Origin: Cupriavidus sp. U2
Lineage (GTDB): Bacteria; Pseudomonadota; Gammaproteobacteria; Burkholderiales; Burkholderiaceae
DNA length: 64,000 bases
Direction: 5' to 3'
Assembly: GCF_009663685.2 (NCBI RefSeq)
Contig: NZ_RCOG02000021.1
Coordinates: 1-64,000, forward strand
This document shows, piece after piece, positions 48,681 to 57,988 of the stretch (positions are counted from its first letter, which is position 1; each line of letters opens with the position of its first letter). The position numbers and the translations under genes were made by a program. The notes below the pieces were generated by a model, which was given only the letters and a program-made list of their open reading frames with translations, did not search any database and was not told the origin of the DNA.

Positions 48681-49571
48681 CTAAAGGGTTCTGGCGCCGT
48701 CGAACTGGTATAGCGCGGCCGGATTGGACACGAGTAACCGATCTCTTGCGTCAGAAGCCGGAAACCATCGCAGCAAGAGATTCGTGAGGGCCGTGTCATC
48801 GGGCTTGTCTGATTCGGTTGCATGAGGCCAATCGGTTCCCCACACGAGCCTCGACGAAAACTGCTGCGCAATCGAGATGACGAACTCGTCGAGTCGGTGC
48901 AAGTCATGGCTTCCGGCTGGTACTGCCATATAGGCGCCCGAGAGTTTCAGCCATCCGTGTCCACTTGCGAGCAGTTCATGAACAGCTCGCTCCATCAGAG
49001 GCGTCAACGCTTCGTCGCTGCATACCCGTGCGAAGTGGTCGACGACTACGTCGATGCCGAGGGCCAGAAGCGAGTCCACGTTGTTGAGAAAAGCTTCCGG
49101 CAGCATATGAACCTGCAGATGCCAACCCATTCGTCGAAGCCGTGACGCCAACGGGCGAGCCATTGCAATCTCGGTAGCCCCCCGTTGGACTAGGTTCAAT
49201 CGAGCTCCCACAACCCCAGCTTCAGCCAACCGGTCCAGTTCTGCGTCTGGGGTATCTGGTGTCACAACGGCGACGCCACGTGCTGATTCGCCGAAATACC
49301 GCAGAGCTGCCAGCATGGCTCGATGATCCATGCCATATGAGGAGGGTTGGACGACGACGTTGCGCGTTGTGCCAAGTCGCCGCTGCAAATACCGATATTG
49401 CTGTGGTGTGGCCGCCCCATGCGTCAGCACTGCGTTCGCAGCAAATGGCAGGCCGGGGTCAAAGACGTGCATGTGGCAGTCGCATGCGTCGGCCGGTAGT
49501 GCAAACGATGGGGCATCGCTGGCTGCTGAATGGGCTACGGTCACAAGACTGCCATTGCTGCCTGTCTTCAT
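48681..49571 (-). CDS. amidohydrolase-2 family hydrolase (PDC-hydrolase/LigI-like)
   Basis: This 296-aa protein has the amidohydrolase barrel signatures: CDCHMHVFDP near residue 30 (metal-binding His pair), LQVHM, VVDHFAR near 175, GTDWPH near 243 and the C-terminal NPAALYQFD. This layout fits 2-pyrone-4,6-dicarboxylate lactonase and related dicarboxylate hydrolases. It opens or hydrolyses a cyclic or acidic substrate in the cytoplasm. It is the last gene of the minus-strand unit after an RraA/LigK-like aldolase and a TctC-type binding protein. Confidence 0.82.
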   Translation of the reverse strand: MKTGSNGSLVTVAHSAASDAPSFALPADACDCHMHVFDPGLPFAANAVLTHGAATPQQYRYLQRRLGTTRNVVVQPSSYGMDHRAMLAALRYFGESARGVAVVTPDTPDAELDRLAEAGVVGARLNLVQRGATEIAMARPLASRLRRMGWHLQVHMLPEAFLNNVDSLLALGIDVVVDHFARVCSDEALTPLMERAVHELLASGHGWLKLSGAYMAVPAGSHDLHRLDEFVISIAQQFSSRLVWGTDWPHATESDKPDDTALTNLLLRWFPASDARDRLLVSNPAALYQFDGARTL

Positions 49572-49578
49572 GGAATGA

Positions 49579-50538
49579 TTAGTGTTTGGCAGCGGCCGCG
49601 GAGTTCCAGAACCGATAAGTGCGTTCCAGTTCCGCCTTGGCTTCTGGAATCGATGATGACTCCACGATATCCAGAGACATGTCGCCGACCTGCTTTCTAA
49701 CGTCAGGGTCGGCCAGGGTCTTCCGCAATGCTGCGTTGAATTTGTCCGCGATGGGCGGCGGCAAATTCTTCGGTGCGAAGAACGCGTTGAAGCTGTTGAG
49801 GTTCAAGCCCTTGACGTCGGCCTCCGCGAAGGTTGGAACTTCCGGCAGCAGTGGGGAGCGCTTGTCGCCCGTGACCGCCAGCAACCGCACCTTCCTGGCG
49901 CGCGACATGGTGACTGCCTCGGGAGAACCTGTTACGCCTGAGGCAAGCTGTCCACCAATTAGCTGCGGCATCATCTGCGCCGACCCATTGAAAGGGATGG
50001 CTTCCATGCCGACACCGGCCTTTCCGCCTATGCTGGCACCAATCAGGTCTGGCATACCGCCCATCAGCGGGACGCCGTAGTTGCGTTTGCTGGCATCTTT
50101 CTTCGTAAGGTCCATAAACTGTTGGAGGGTGGTCGCGGGACTCGAGATGGGCACGGAAAGCACCCATTGGAATCGCGCGACGGTACCTATGGGGGCGAAG
50201 TCGCGCAGTGCGTCGTACCCGGCTGACGGGGTCATGAGCGGTACGATGACAACCGAGTGGTCGAGAGCAAGCAAGTAGACTGAGCCATCGGCCGGCGCGT
50301 TCTTGACGTAAGCGGTGCCGATCTGACCGCTTGCACCAGGTCGGTTTTCCACGACGACGGTATGACCGAGTTCCTTGGCGAGCCCTGGCGCCAAGAGGCG
50401 AGCGAGTGCATCGGTCGCGCCACCTGCGGCAAACGGCACGACAATACGGATGGGACCGTTGTATTCGGCAGCGGACGCTGCAGTCGATACGGTGACGCTC
50501 ATGGCGAGCGCCACCAGCATGCGCATGAGAATGTGCAT
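49579..50538 (-). CDS. TctC/Bug-family periplasmic solute-binding protein
   Basis: The 319-aa product has a signal peptide (MRMLVALAMSVTVSTAASAA) and the Bug/TctC fold: IRIVVPFAAGGATDALARLL, VVENRPGASGQIGTAYVKNA, then MPQLIGGQLASGV, LLPEVPTFAEADVKGL. It binds a carboxylic acid in the periplasm; the TctA/TctB membrane partners are not in the window. The ATG at 50538 follows GGAGACATCTC. It lies 7 bases upstream of the amidohydrolase gene. Confidence 0.9.
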   Translation of the reverse strand: MHILMRMLVALAMSVTVSTAASAAEYNGPIRIVVPFAAGGATDALARLLAPGLAKELGHTVVVENRPGASGQIGTAYVKNAPADGSVYLLALDHSVVIVPLMTPSAGYDALRDFAPIGTVARFQWVLSVPISSPATTLQQFMDLTKKDASKRNYGVPLMGGMPDLIGASIGGKAGVGMEAIPFNGSAQMMPQLIGGQLASGVTGSPEAVTMSRARKVRLLAVTGDKRSPLLPEVPTFAEADVKGLNLNSFNAFFAPKNLPPPIADKFNAALRKTLADPDVRKQVGDMSLDIVESSSIPEAKAELERTYRFWNSAAAAKH

Positions 50539-50626
50539 GAGATGTCTCCGATTGTTTGGGAAGGCGCTTCTGCGAGCGCTCAAACGAATAAGGAAGATGT
50601 GCCCGTCAGCCGGGCGCAGCGTGCAT

Positions 50627-51268
50627 TTACTGCAGGCCGAAGCGATGCAGTGTTTCACTCAGGTTCAAAAGCTCGACCATCGTCTTGCCTTCCTTCAAGG
50701 CAACACGCATGCCCTCTTCCTTGTGCTCGCGCTCGACGCTCTTGTCGATGACGCTGTCGACTTCAATCGGGGACACAACCACCAGGCCGTCACGGTCCCC
50801 GACAATGATGTCGCCCGGATTGATTTGCACGCCACCGAAGTGGACTGGCACATTTACCTTGCCCGGCTGGTTCTTGCCGGTGCCCTTGATCGAAAGCCCG
50901 CGGCAGAACACGGGGAAGCCCATCTCGATAATGGCGTTGCCATCGCGAACCGACCCATTGACGACCAGGCCGGCAAGGCCCAGTTCGAGGGCGGCCAGGG
51001 TCAGGACGTCGCCCCAGGGGCCGGCTTCCAGGAAGCCTTTTGCGTCCACGACCAGTACGTCGCCCGGTTTTGCCTTGGTCAGCGCATAGTGAATCATTAG
51101 GTTGTCGCTCGGGCGAATGTCCACCGTGACGGCTGGGCCCGCCATGCGCAGCGTCGGGTCCAGCGGCTTAAGCCCTGAGTCCAAGGCGCCTTTTTGGCCT
51201 TGGGCTTCATGGACTGTTGCGGTGCCGAGGGCTTTCAGACGCTCGAGTTGCTGTTTGTTGGCGGACAT
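50627..51268 (-). CDS. RraA/LigK-type aldolase (4-hydroxy-4-methyl-2-oxoglutarate family)
   Basis: The 213-aa protein has the RraA-like fold: GTATVHEAQGQKGALDSGLK, AGPAVTVDIRPSDNLMIHYA, then GDVLVVDAKG, LGLAGLVVNGSVRDGNAIIE with the catalytic Arg-Asp pair, and IVGDRDGLVVV near the end. Family members cleave 4-carboxy-4-hydroxy-2-oxoadipate or 4-hydroxy-4-methyl-2-oxoglutarate to pyruvate plus another acid. With the LigI-like hydrolase it suggests the lower protocatechuate/gallate meta-cleavage route or a similar path. The ATG at 51268 follows GGAGACGAC. First gene of the minus-strand unit. Confidence 0.85.
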   Translation of the reverse strand: MSANKQQLERLKALGTATVHEAQGQKGALDSGLKPLDPTLRMAGPAVTVDIRPSDNLMIHYALTKAKPGDVLVVDAKGFLEAGPWGDVLTLAALELGLAGLVVNGSVRDGNAIIEMGFPVFCRGLSIKGTGKNQPGKVNVPVHFGGVQINPGDIIVGDRDGLVVVSPIEVDSVIDKSVEREHKEEGMRVALKEGKTMVELLNLSETLHRFGLQ

Positions 51269-51316
51269 GTCGTCTCCTGTGTCGATGTGAATCAAATCCT
51301 TGTTTGATGTGCGGAT

Positions 51317-51332
51317 AGTACAAAATAAAAAC
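51317..51332. promoter_or_regulatory. operator candidate before the aldolase operon
   Basis: AGTACAAAATAAAAAC lies 49 bases upstream of the aldolase start. Its exact reverse complement stands upstream of the plus-strand dehydrogenase gene at 52339-52354. A second GTAC-AACAAAA-GTAC element lies at 51404-51418. Confidence 0.7.
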
Positions 51333-51560
51333 AAGAGGCGGCAAGACGAATCTACAGCGATACGGGTATACGTGGAAAAAAGAGGGGTTGAAGTAGAGGT
51401 CGCGTACAACAAAAGTACATTTGTGGGGTAAACTGCCTCCAGTGCCACTTATCGAAGTGTTGCGCCCGGTGTTTGGTACGATTGCAGCGTGAGCCGTGCT
51501 CATTGCGGTCCGGCAGGAGGCGCGGCCACGCCGACGCACTGAAACAATCAAAGAACAGCG

Positions 51561-52244
51561 ATGAAAAAGGGCAGCGAGCAGACCTACGAAGTGCTGAAGA
51601 AGCGAATCGTGGCGGGCCACTACACGGCCGGTACTCAGTTGAAGGAAGAGCACATCGCTGAGGATATGGGCGTCAGTCGCACCCCTGTTCGGGCCGCGCT
51701 CAAGCGTCTCATCGACGATGGGCTGGCTGTTCAGGAGACTGGCCGGGGGGTGTTTGTGGCTGGATGGACGAGGTGGGACATCGAGGACATGTTCCGCCTG
51801 CGTATTCGGCTCGAGCCGTTCGCGGCGCGGCTTGCGGCCGAGCGCGCCGATGGCGAGATCATCGCGCAACTCAAGCAATGCAACGAGGAAATGGCTCGCG
51901 CCATTGCGAATTCCGGCGGCTCCGATGACGGTATCGTGGAAATACAGGCGGCGAACAGTCGTTTCCACCGTTTGATGCTCGACGCGGCTGGGTCGCAGCG
52001 CCTGAAGACCATCCTGGAAACGATGATTGATATGCCGATCATCACCCGATCGTTCTTTCTGTACGAGCAAGACGACCTGCTTCGCAGCCTTCAGCACCAT
52101 CGGGACATCGCCATGGCCGTCGAGTTGCACGATGGCGACCTGGCCGAACAACTCATGTCGGTCCACCTGCTCGTTTCGAACCAGCGATTCATGAGCCGCC
52201 GCCTGGACAGTTTTGAATCAAGAACTGGCCCCATACAAAAATAG
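51561..52244 (+). CDS. GntR-family (FCD subfamily) regulator
   Basis: The 227-aa product has the GntR winged HTH at residues 5-70 (YEVLKKRIVAGHYTAGTQLK, EEHIAEDMGVSRTPVRAALK) and an all-helical FCD effector domain (FRLRIRLEPFAARLAAERAD, ANSRFHRLMLDAAG, HHRDIAMAVELHDGDLAEQL). It should bind a carboxylate effector and control the two flanking operons through the shared 16-bp element. The gene lies between them. Confidence 0.88.
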   Translation: MKKGSEQTYEVLKKRIVAGHYTAGTQLKEEHIAEDMGVSRTPVRAALKRLIDDGLAVQETGRGVFVAGWTRWDIEDMFRLRIRLEPFAARLAAERADGEIIAQLKQCNEEMARAIANSGGSDDGIVEIQAANSRFHRLMLDAAGSQRLKTILETMIDMPIITRSFFLYEQDDLLRSLQHHRDIAMAVELHDGDLAEQLMSVHLLVSNQRFMSRRLDSFESRTGPIQK

Positions 52245-52338
52245 AACAACACGTGGCGATAATGACACTTTCATTAGCCATGAAGCCCGGATTCACCCGC
52301 GTTTACCCGCGACTTCGCGAATTCATATTGTTCCGACT

Positions 52339-52354
52339 GTTTTTATTTTGTACT
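52339..52354. promoter_or_regulatory. operator candidate before the dehydrogenase operon
   Basis: GTTTTTATTTTGTACT is the exact reverse complement of the element at 51317-51332 and lies 29 bases before the dehydrogenase start, after a 95-base gap behind gntR. Confidence 0.7.
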
Positions 52355-52382
52355 CTTCGGCTTCATTAGCCAGGAGACAGTC

Positions 52383-53243
52383 TTGAACATCGCAATCATT
52401 GGCCTGGGCGAAGTGGGCCGCTGCTACGTGACCGCACTCGCAACCATCCCGGGCACGACCTTTCAATTTTGCGACTCCCATCTTTCGCAAGCCGGGCGCG
52501 ACATGGCCAGCAAGTTCGAGCTGACCGTTCACAACGAAGTCGGCCCGTGGCTGGCTGATGCAGACTGGGTCCTTTCCTGCGTTTTCGGCGCTGTATCGCT
52601 CGATGTTGCAGGTCAGTGCTTTGACCACATGAAGCTGGGCGCACGATACGCCGACCTGACCACGGCCAGCCCGGCAGACAAGCGCGTGGCAGCCGTGCGC
52701 GCCAAAGCCAAGGGCCTTGGATATGCCGACGTTGCGGTGATGGGAGCCATCTCACTGGCGTTGTCGCGCACACCGCTATTGTGTGCGGGCAACGGCGCGA
52801 GCGAATTCGCTGAACTCATTCAGCGTGCCGGGGGTAACGCTCGCGTTGTCGAAGGTGGTGCTGCAGGGGACGCAATTTCCCTGAAGGTGTTGCGCAGTGT
52901 TTTTACCAAGGGCATGGAAGCGCTGTCGGTGGAATTGCTGATGGCCGCGGAAAAACAGGGGGTTCGCGACAAGCTATATGGCGTCCTGAAGGACATCGAC
53001 GAGAGTCCGCTCGAGGACTTCATCAACATGCTCGTGCGAACGCACGCGATTCATGCCAAGCGACGCACGCATGAAGTTGCAGAGGCGCAAAGGGAGTTGC
53101 AGGGGGCGGGGCTGACGTCTCTCGTGCTGCCCGGCGTGGAAGCGCGCTTCGCCAACACCGCTGCAGCAATCGACACACATCCAGTTGGTGAGAACCCCTC
53201 GCTGGAAGACGCCCTTCAGTGGCTGCTCAAGCAGGCCGCTTAA
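52383..53243 (+). CDS. NAD(P)-dependent beta-hydroxyacid-type dehydrogenase (DUF1932 C-domain)
   Basis: This 286-aa protein starts with TTG after GGAGACAGTC. The N-terminus is a Rossmann fold (MNIAIIGLGEVGRCYVTALA) and the middle has LTTASPADKRVAAVRAKAKG and VAVMGAISLA. The later Lys in GDAISLKVLRSVFTKGMEAL corresponds to the catalytic Lys of the 6-phosphogluconate-dehydrogenase-like family, followed by a DUF1932-type helical C-terminus. It probably oxidises or reduces a hydroxy/keto acid in the same pathway as the LigK/LigI-like enzymes. Start of a plus-strand unit with the second TctC-like gene. Confidence 0.82.
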   Translation: MNIAIIGLGEVGRCYVTALATIPGTTFQFCDSHLSQAGRDMASKFELTVHNEVGPWLADADWVLSCVFGAVSLDVAGQCFDHMKLGARYADLTTASPADKRVAAVRAKAKGLGYADVAVMGAISLALSRTPLLCAGNGASEFAELIQRAGGNARVVEGGAAGDAISLKVLRSVFTKGMEALSVELLMAAEKQGVRDKLYGVLKDIDESPLEDFINMLVRTHAIHAKRRTHEVAEAQRELQGAGLTSLVLPGVEARFANTAAAIDTHPVGENPSLEDALQWLLKQAA

Positions 53244-53275
53244 CAGAAAAAATGCAAAAGCATCCGGAGACAGCA

Positions 53276-54253
53276 ATGCAGAAACTTCTTCTCGCCGCGT
53301 CGGCAGCCGTCATTTCGTTTGCCGTCATCGCACCGTCCGCCAATGCAGCGGACAAATACCCGAGCAAACCTGTGCGCATGCTAGTCGGATTCCCTCCAGG
53401 GGGTTCGGCCGACATCAATGCGCGCATCGTGGCGCAGGGACTGGCGTCTCAATTGTCGACGTCTATCGTGCCGGACAACAAGCCTGGCGCTGGTGGCAAT
53501 ATTGCGGCGACGGAAGCCAAGCGTTCGGCGCCTGACGGCTACACGATTTTCTACAGTACCTCGGCCATCGTACTGGCACCATCGCTGTATCAAAACGTGC
53601 AGTTTGATGCGTTCAATGATTTCGTCCCTATCAGCCTGACGGCGAACATCCCACTCGTCCTGGTGGCAACCCCAAAACTCCCGGTGAACAACGTAAAGGA
53701 CCTGGTCTCCTATGCGAAGGCGAACCCTGGCAAGCTGAACTATGCTTCGTCGGGCTCTGGAGCCCTGCTGCATCTCGGAGGTGCCCTGTTTGCGAAAGAG
53801 ATGGACATACAGGTCACGCACGTGGCCTACAAGGGGAGCGCACCGGCCATAACGGATCTGATCTCCGGCTCAACGCAGTTCATGTTCCTGCCGCTCAATG
53901 AGGCGACGCCCCACATCAAGGCGGGAAAGCTGAAGGCTCTTGCTCTCACGAGCGACAAGCGCTCGCCGATCCTTGCTGACGTCCCCACCATCAAAGAAGC
54001 TACTGGTCTCGATTCTCTGGTGATGGGTGCCTGGCAGGGAATTCTGGTGCCGAAGGGGACCCCGGACGCCATTGTCGCCCGTCTACGCGACGCCACTGAA
54101 CGCACCCTGCAAGACAAGGCGGTTCGCACGAAGCTGCAAGACCAGGGTTCGGAGATTCTTGGCGGAACACCTCAGCAGTACACGCAGTACATGCAGAGTG
54201 AATCGATTCGCTGGGCACGCGTCATCAAGGAATCGGGCGCGAAGGTCGAGTAG
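53276..54253 (+). CDS. TctC/Bug-family periplasmic solute-binding protein (second)
   Basis: The 325-aa product has a signal peptide (MQKLLLAASAAVISFAVIAP, cleavage after SANAA) and Bug signatures: PVRMLVGFPPGGSADINARI, IVPDNKPGAGGNIAATEAKR, GALLHLGGALFAKEM, VAYKGSAPAITDLISGSTQF and DVPTIKEATGLDSL. It binds an organic acid in the periplasm. Two different Bug proteins under the same regulator suggest two related substrates. The ATG follows CCGGAGACAGCA, 32 bases after the dehydrogenase stop. Confidence 0.9.
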   Translation: MQKLLLAASAAVISFAVIAPSANAADKYPSKPVRMLVGFPPGGSADINARIVAQGLASQLSTSIVPDNKPGAGGNIAATEAKRSAPDGYTIFYSTSAIVLAPSLYQNVQFDAFNDFVPISLTANIPLVLVATPKLPVNNVKDLVSYAKANPGKLNYASSGSGALLHLGGALFAKEMDIQVTHVAYKGSAPAITDLISGSTQFMFLPLNEATPHIKAGKLKALALTSDKRSPILADVPTIKEATGLDSLVMGAWQGILVPKGTPDAIVARLRDATERTLQDKAVRTKLQDQGSEILGGTPQQYTQYMQSESIRWARVIKESGAKVE

Positions 54254-54277
54254 ACCTGGCCTGGTCCACGGGATTAC

Positions 54278-54652
54278 ATGACTCGCGTTATCGTTCGATC
54301 GAAGGCCGAGGCGATTAAAGCGCTCCGCGGCCATCGAGGCATTGATCTCGAGTTGGACTATGCCAGCGCGTGGCGGGATACGGCCGAACTGAGCCGCCTT
54401 GGACTGGAATGCAACGTTCGCGTGTTAACGCGTGGCGTCGACAACATTCTTGTCGTCTCGTCGTCCGCCCTAGAATCAGGTCTCAGCCGTGCAAAATCGA
54501 CTTACCGCCAACGCAACCTCTATTGCAGTTTCGAATGGAGCTTGGTTTCCGATGAGCAGTTGACGCGAATCCTGCGTCGCGCGGTAACGCTCGGCGACCG
54601 CCTGCTTGGTATCGATCAATTGACCGGCATGCCGAATGAAACGTGGGTCTAG
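54278..54652 (+). CDS. hypothetical protein
   Basis: The 124-aa product has no recognised domain. It has a mixed alpha/beta composition with a helical C-terminal third (SDEQLTRILRRAVTLGDRLL). It begins MTRVIVRSKAEAIKALRGHR and contains GLECNVRVLTRGVDNILVVS. It lies 24 bases after the second binding-protein gene, with GGGATTAC before the ATG, but is unlike catabolic proteins and may belong with the recombinase downstream. Confidence 0.5.
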   Translation: MTRVIVRSKAEAIKALRGHRGIDLELDYASAWRDTAELSRLGLECNVRVLTRGVDNILVVSSSALESGLSRAKSTYRQRNLYCSFEWSLVSDEQLTRILRRAVTLGDRLLGIDQLTGMPNETWV

Positions 54653-54799
54653 GGGCGAGCCCTCTGACGGCTGCCGACGACAACGACAACGCTGTCGGTG
54701 CGCAGTGGGCAGATTCCTCTACCAAAACGGTCATCGGAATGCTTGGGCGATGCGGCCGTTCCTGGCCGGCAAGCGCCCGCCTGCCGGCCAGAAGTATGG

Positions 54800-55426
54800 T
54801 CAGACTTCAGTTTGCTCAGCAATCTCCAAGGCGTCATCTACCTCAATTCCCAGATACCGGACGGTACTCTCGAGCTTTGTATGCCCGAGGAGCAGTTGGA
54901 CAGCTCTCAGGTTTCTGGTCCGTCTATAGATTAGCGAGACCTTGGTTCGCCGGATTGAATGCGTCCCATAAGCGGAAGTGTCAAGGCCGATTGACGCTAT
55001 CCAGCGATGGACCAACCTGGCATATTGTCGGGTCGATAGATGGGGCGACGAGCGCAAACGACTGGGGAACAAGAAGTCGCCGCAGCTCAATCCCCGTGCG
55101 CGTATCCAGGCCTGGAGGCATTCCCGAGTCTGTCCAGTAATCTCAAATTGCACGGGTCGATGCGTCTTCTGTTGCATGACCGTCGCACGCATGCCAACTT
55201 GGCTTCCTACGCTGACATCTTGTACGCGGAGACGAATCAAATCGCAAGCGCGCAGCTTGCTGTCGATGGCGAGGTTGAACATCGCCAAATCTCTCGTGCT
55301 AGCGGCGAGCTGAAGGCGCGTACGGATTGCCCAAATCTCGGACAGCTTCAGAGGAGGCTTCTGCCCCGTCAGTCTTCCCTTGTTCCACGGGGCACGGCGG
55401 CTTACAGATGGTTGGGAGGTAGTCAT
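54800..55426 (-). CDS. minimal tyrosine recombinase (about 208 aa)
   Basis: This short recombinase has only a catalytic domain. Arg is in SKLRACDLIRLRV near residue 58, Lys in MQQKTHRPVQFE near 87, the HxxR box is THSIRRTK near 159, and LLLGHTKLESTVRYLGIE near 180-196 has the His and the nucleophilic Tyr. It lacks the N-terminal core-binding domain of phage integrases, like small FimB/IntI-related resolvases. The Arg-rich start (RRAPWNKGRLTGQKPPLKLS) may contact DNA. It may resolve dimers or integrate small elements. No partner site was recognised. Confidence 0.83.
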   Translation of the reverse strand: MTTSQPSVSRRAPWNKGRLTGQKPPLKLSEIWAIRTRLQLAASTRDLAMFNLAIDSKLRACDLIRLRVQDVSVGSQVGMRATVMQQKTHRPVQFEITGQTRECLQAWIRARGLSCGDFLFPSRLRSSPHLSTRQYARLVHRWIASIGLDTSAYGTHSIRRTKVSLIYRRTRNLRAVQLLLGHTKLESTVRYLGIEVDDALEIAEQTEV

Positions 55427-55492
55427 GACTCACTCCTGGAGTGGATGGGAGCCCATTCTGCGCCTGTGCCGGAACCTCTCAAGTGGCGGGCG

Positions 55493-55684
55493 CTAGTCCC
55501 ACTCTGCTTCCGAAACCAACTCCGCTGACACGACGCCTTCGACGCTCATCTGGTAGAGCTTCCGATAGCACAGTGGACATGGCGCCCAGTCCAAGGCCTG
55601 ATTGCCTCCAATCTCAAAGTGCAGTTCGCGGATCCGGACGGTGACGCCGCATTTGCAGACGAGAATTTGGGTATGGTCATCCAT
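55493..55684 (-). CDS. small zinc-ribbon-like protein
   Basis: The 63-aa product has LVCKCGVTVRIREL (CxC) and APCPLCYRKLYQM (CxxC), a likely four-Cys zinc site. The ATG follows GGAGATACGCG. It is the only supported gene between the recombinase and the ars operon. Function unknown. Confidence 0.5.
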   Translation of the reverse strand: MDDHTQILVCKCGVTVRIRELHFEIGGNQALDWAPCPLCYRKLYQMSVEGVVSAELVSEAEWD

Positions 55685-56013
55685 CGCGTATCTCCATGGC
55701 AGAAAAGGGGATTACAGCATGTGACGGCCGGAGATCTCCATGGATCAGCGAGTTGCCAATCTTTCTCAGGATGCGCGCGAGGGCACAGCAGGCTCCGAAG
55801 AGCGCAAGCATAGGACCAACATTTTCGTGCGGGGGCAGTTTCGGATCTTGCCGATTCACTGATTGCCGAGATTCAATCGCCGAGCTTCTGTCCGGGACGG
55901 AGGTGGGTCTTGATGAGTGGGCGGTGACCGCCTATTCCCGCCAGCCAGCAACTGCGCTCCCAGAGGCAGCACACCGCCGCAAAGCGGTCGTTCGAAAGCA
56001 AGCGAACCGTGGC
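55685..56013. other. gap before the arsenic operon
   Basis: A 61-codon GTG-start frame (55677-55859, minus) runs into the zinc-ribbon gene but has weak support. No terminator for the ars operon was identified here. Confidence 0.3.
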
Positions 56014-57206
56014 TTATGCAGCGGCGGCTGCCGTGCGCCTCTGTCCGTGCAGAAGAAATAGCGTGAGGATTGAGGCGAATCCAAGAGCCGACGACACCCA
56101 GAGCGCCCTAGCGCCCAAGGAATCGAGCAGCATGCCGAAGAGCCACGGCGCCATTGCTTGGGCGACGCGGGCCGGCACCATTAACAAGCCCTGACGGTGG
56201 CCATACCCGCCCGGCCCGAAAATAACCAGCGGCAGCGTGCCCTTGGCAATCGTGAGAATGCCGTTGCCCGCCCCGTGTAGGACGCCAAACAGGGCCGCCG
56301 CGGGCGCTCCGGCCACACCGAACGCCAATGCGCCAATGGGATGCAGCGCCGCCGCGATCCGCGCCGACAGCAAGGGGTGGACCTTGCGCAGCAGGCCGAA
56401 CTCCAGGATCCGGGCACCGACTTGCGCCGGTCCGATCAGCGCACCCACCATCACGGCCATGGCCAACGACGCCCCACCCGCCTGCAGCAGCCGCGGAAGG
56501 TGTACGGCCATCGCTGTGCTGATAAACCAGGTCGCCGCGAAAACGAAGGTCAGCGCATAGGAAGCCGTCCGCTGCGAACGCTCGTCACCCGGGTGCGGCC
56601 TATCCTACGCGTTGATGGCACGGCTTCGCTGGGCGCATTCGCTCCGGCTGCCATCCGCGGCATGCTCAGGTTCAGGGCCAGCCCAAGCGTGAGATGTAGC
56701 GCCGCCCAGGCCAGGCAGGCGCCTCGCCAACCGATGTGCGCCTCAATGTAAGCAGAGAGCGGCCAGCCGACCGTACTGGCAAAGCCGGCGATCAGCGTGA
56801 TGCCGGTGATCGCGCCGCGCGAATGGTGGCCGTACAGCGCGACCAGCGTGGCGAACGCCGCTTCGTAGAGCCCTGCGCCCATGCCGATACCCAGGATCAC
56901 CCAGGCGGCGAAGAGGCCCACGGCCCCTTGGGCCACTCCGAGCCCGGCGAGTCCGACTGCGAATACCAGGCTCGTGGCCACGAGCACCGACCGGCCGCCC
57001 GTCCGATCGATCATCCTCCCGGAGACGGGTCCCAGCAATTCGGACACCACCAGGGCGATTCTGAAGGCAGTAAAGATCGTCGGCGCGGAGACACCAAGAT
57101 CCTTTGCCATGGGCGTTGCCAGCATGGCCGACAGGTAGTAGGTCGAACCCCAGGCCAGCGTCTGGGCAATTCCCAGCCTGGCGATCACGCTACTGCTTGG
57201 CTCCAT
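56014..57206 (-). pseudogene. MFS permease (arsP-type) split by a frameshift
   Basis: Two halves of one 12-helix MFS protein are in different frames. The first is from 57206 (RLGIAQTLAWGSTYYLSAML, GRMIDRTGGRSVLVATSLVF), the second reads RTASYALTFVFAATWFISTA and MAVHLPRLLQAGGASLAMAV to the end at 56014. The frame changes near 56585-56605. In the C. metallidurans ars operon the last gene is an MFS permease called arsP; this is its counterpart by position and size. As sequenced it gives a six-helix protein, so it is either inactive or a sequencing error. Confidence 0.72.
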
Positions 57207-57223
57207 GGCCGTCCCGTTCCTGG

Positions 57224-57988
57224 TTATTCCACTTCGTTGCTGTCGGTGTCGCCGGTCTGGGCCTCGTTCTCGTGCTGCATGGCCGCCGCTGCCAGCGCCG
57301 TCGCGTTGGGGGGCGCGGCTTCCTTGCGCTCGCTGTAGCGGTCCGTCAGGTAGTCGCTGCGGTCACGTACCAGCAGTGTGAACTTGACGAGCTCTTCCAT
57401 GACGTCGACCACGCGGTCGTAGTAGGACGACGGCTTCATGCGGCCGTTGCCGTCGAACTCCTGGTACGCCTTGGCCACCGACGACTGGTTCGGAATCGTG
57501 ATCATGCGCATCCATCGGCCCAGCACGCGCAGCGTGTTGACGGCGTTGAACGACTGCGAGCCGCCGCACACCTGCATGACGGCCAGCGTGCGGCCCTGGG
57601 TCGGGCGAATGCCGCCAATCTCCAGCGGGAGCCAGTCGATCTGGTTCTTGAAGACGGCCGTCACCGTGCCATGGCGCTCGGGGCTACACCAGACTTGGCC
57701 TTCCGACCACTCGGAGAGCTTGCGCAGTTCGACCACCTTGGGGTGATCAGCGGGCACGCTGTCCGCCATCGGCAGGTCGCGCGGGTCGAACACGCGGGTC
57801 TCCGCCCCGAAGTGCTGGAGAATCCGTTCGGCTTCCAGCACCAGCAGCCGGCTATAGGAAGTCTCGCGCAGCGAACCGTAGAGCAGCAGGATGCGCGGCG
57901 GGTGGGTGCTGACGCGTGGCGGTTCCAGCTTATAGAGCTCAGGCGTATCGAGCACCGCAGGGACGATATTGGGAAGATCCGCGGTCAT
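57224..57988 (-). CDS. arsH: ArsH NADPH-dependent FMN reductase
   Basis: The 254-aa product has the flavodoxin-like ArsH fold: [20 protein letters not shown] (FMN phosphate loop), [40 protein letters not shown], then [20 protein letters not shown]. ArsH oxidises trivalent organoarsenicals to the less toxic pentavalent form using NADPH, as known for the family. Its ATG overlaps the stop of arsC as ATGA, so the two are translationally coupled. Confidence 0.93.
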   Translation of the reverse strand: MTADLPNIVPAVLDTPELYKLEPPRVSTHPPRILLLYGSLRETSYSRLLVLEAERILQHFGAETRVFDPRDLPMADSVPADHPKVVELRKLSEWSEGQVWCSPERHGTVTAVFKNQIDWLPLEIGGIRPTQGRTLAVMQVCGGSQSFNAVNTLRVLGRWMRMITIPNQSSVAKAYQEFDGNGRMKPSSYYDRVVDVMEELVKFTLLVRDRSDYLTDRYSERKEAAPPNATALAAAAMQHENEAQTGDTDSNEVE

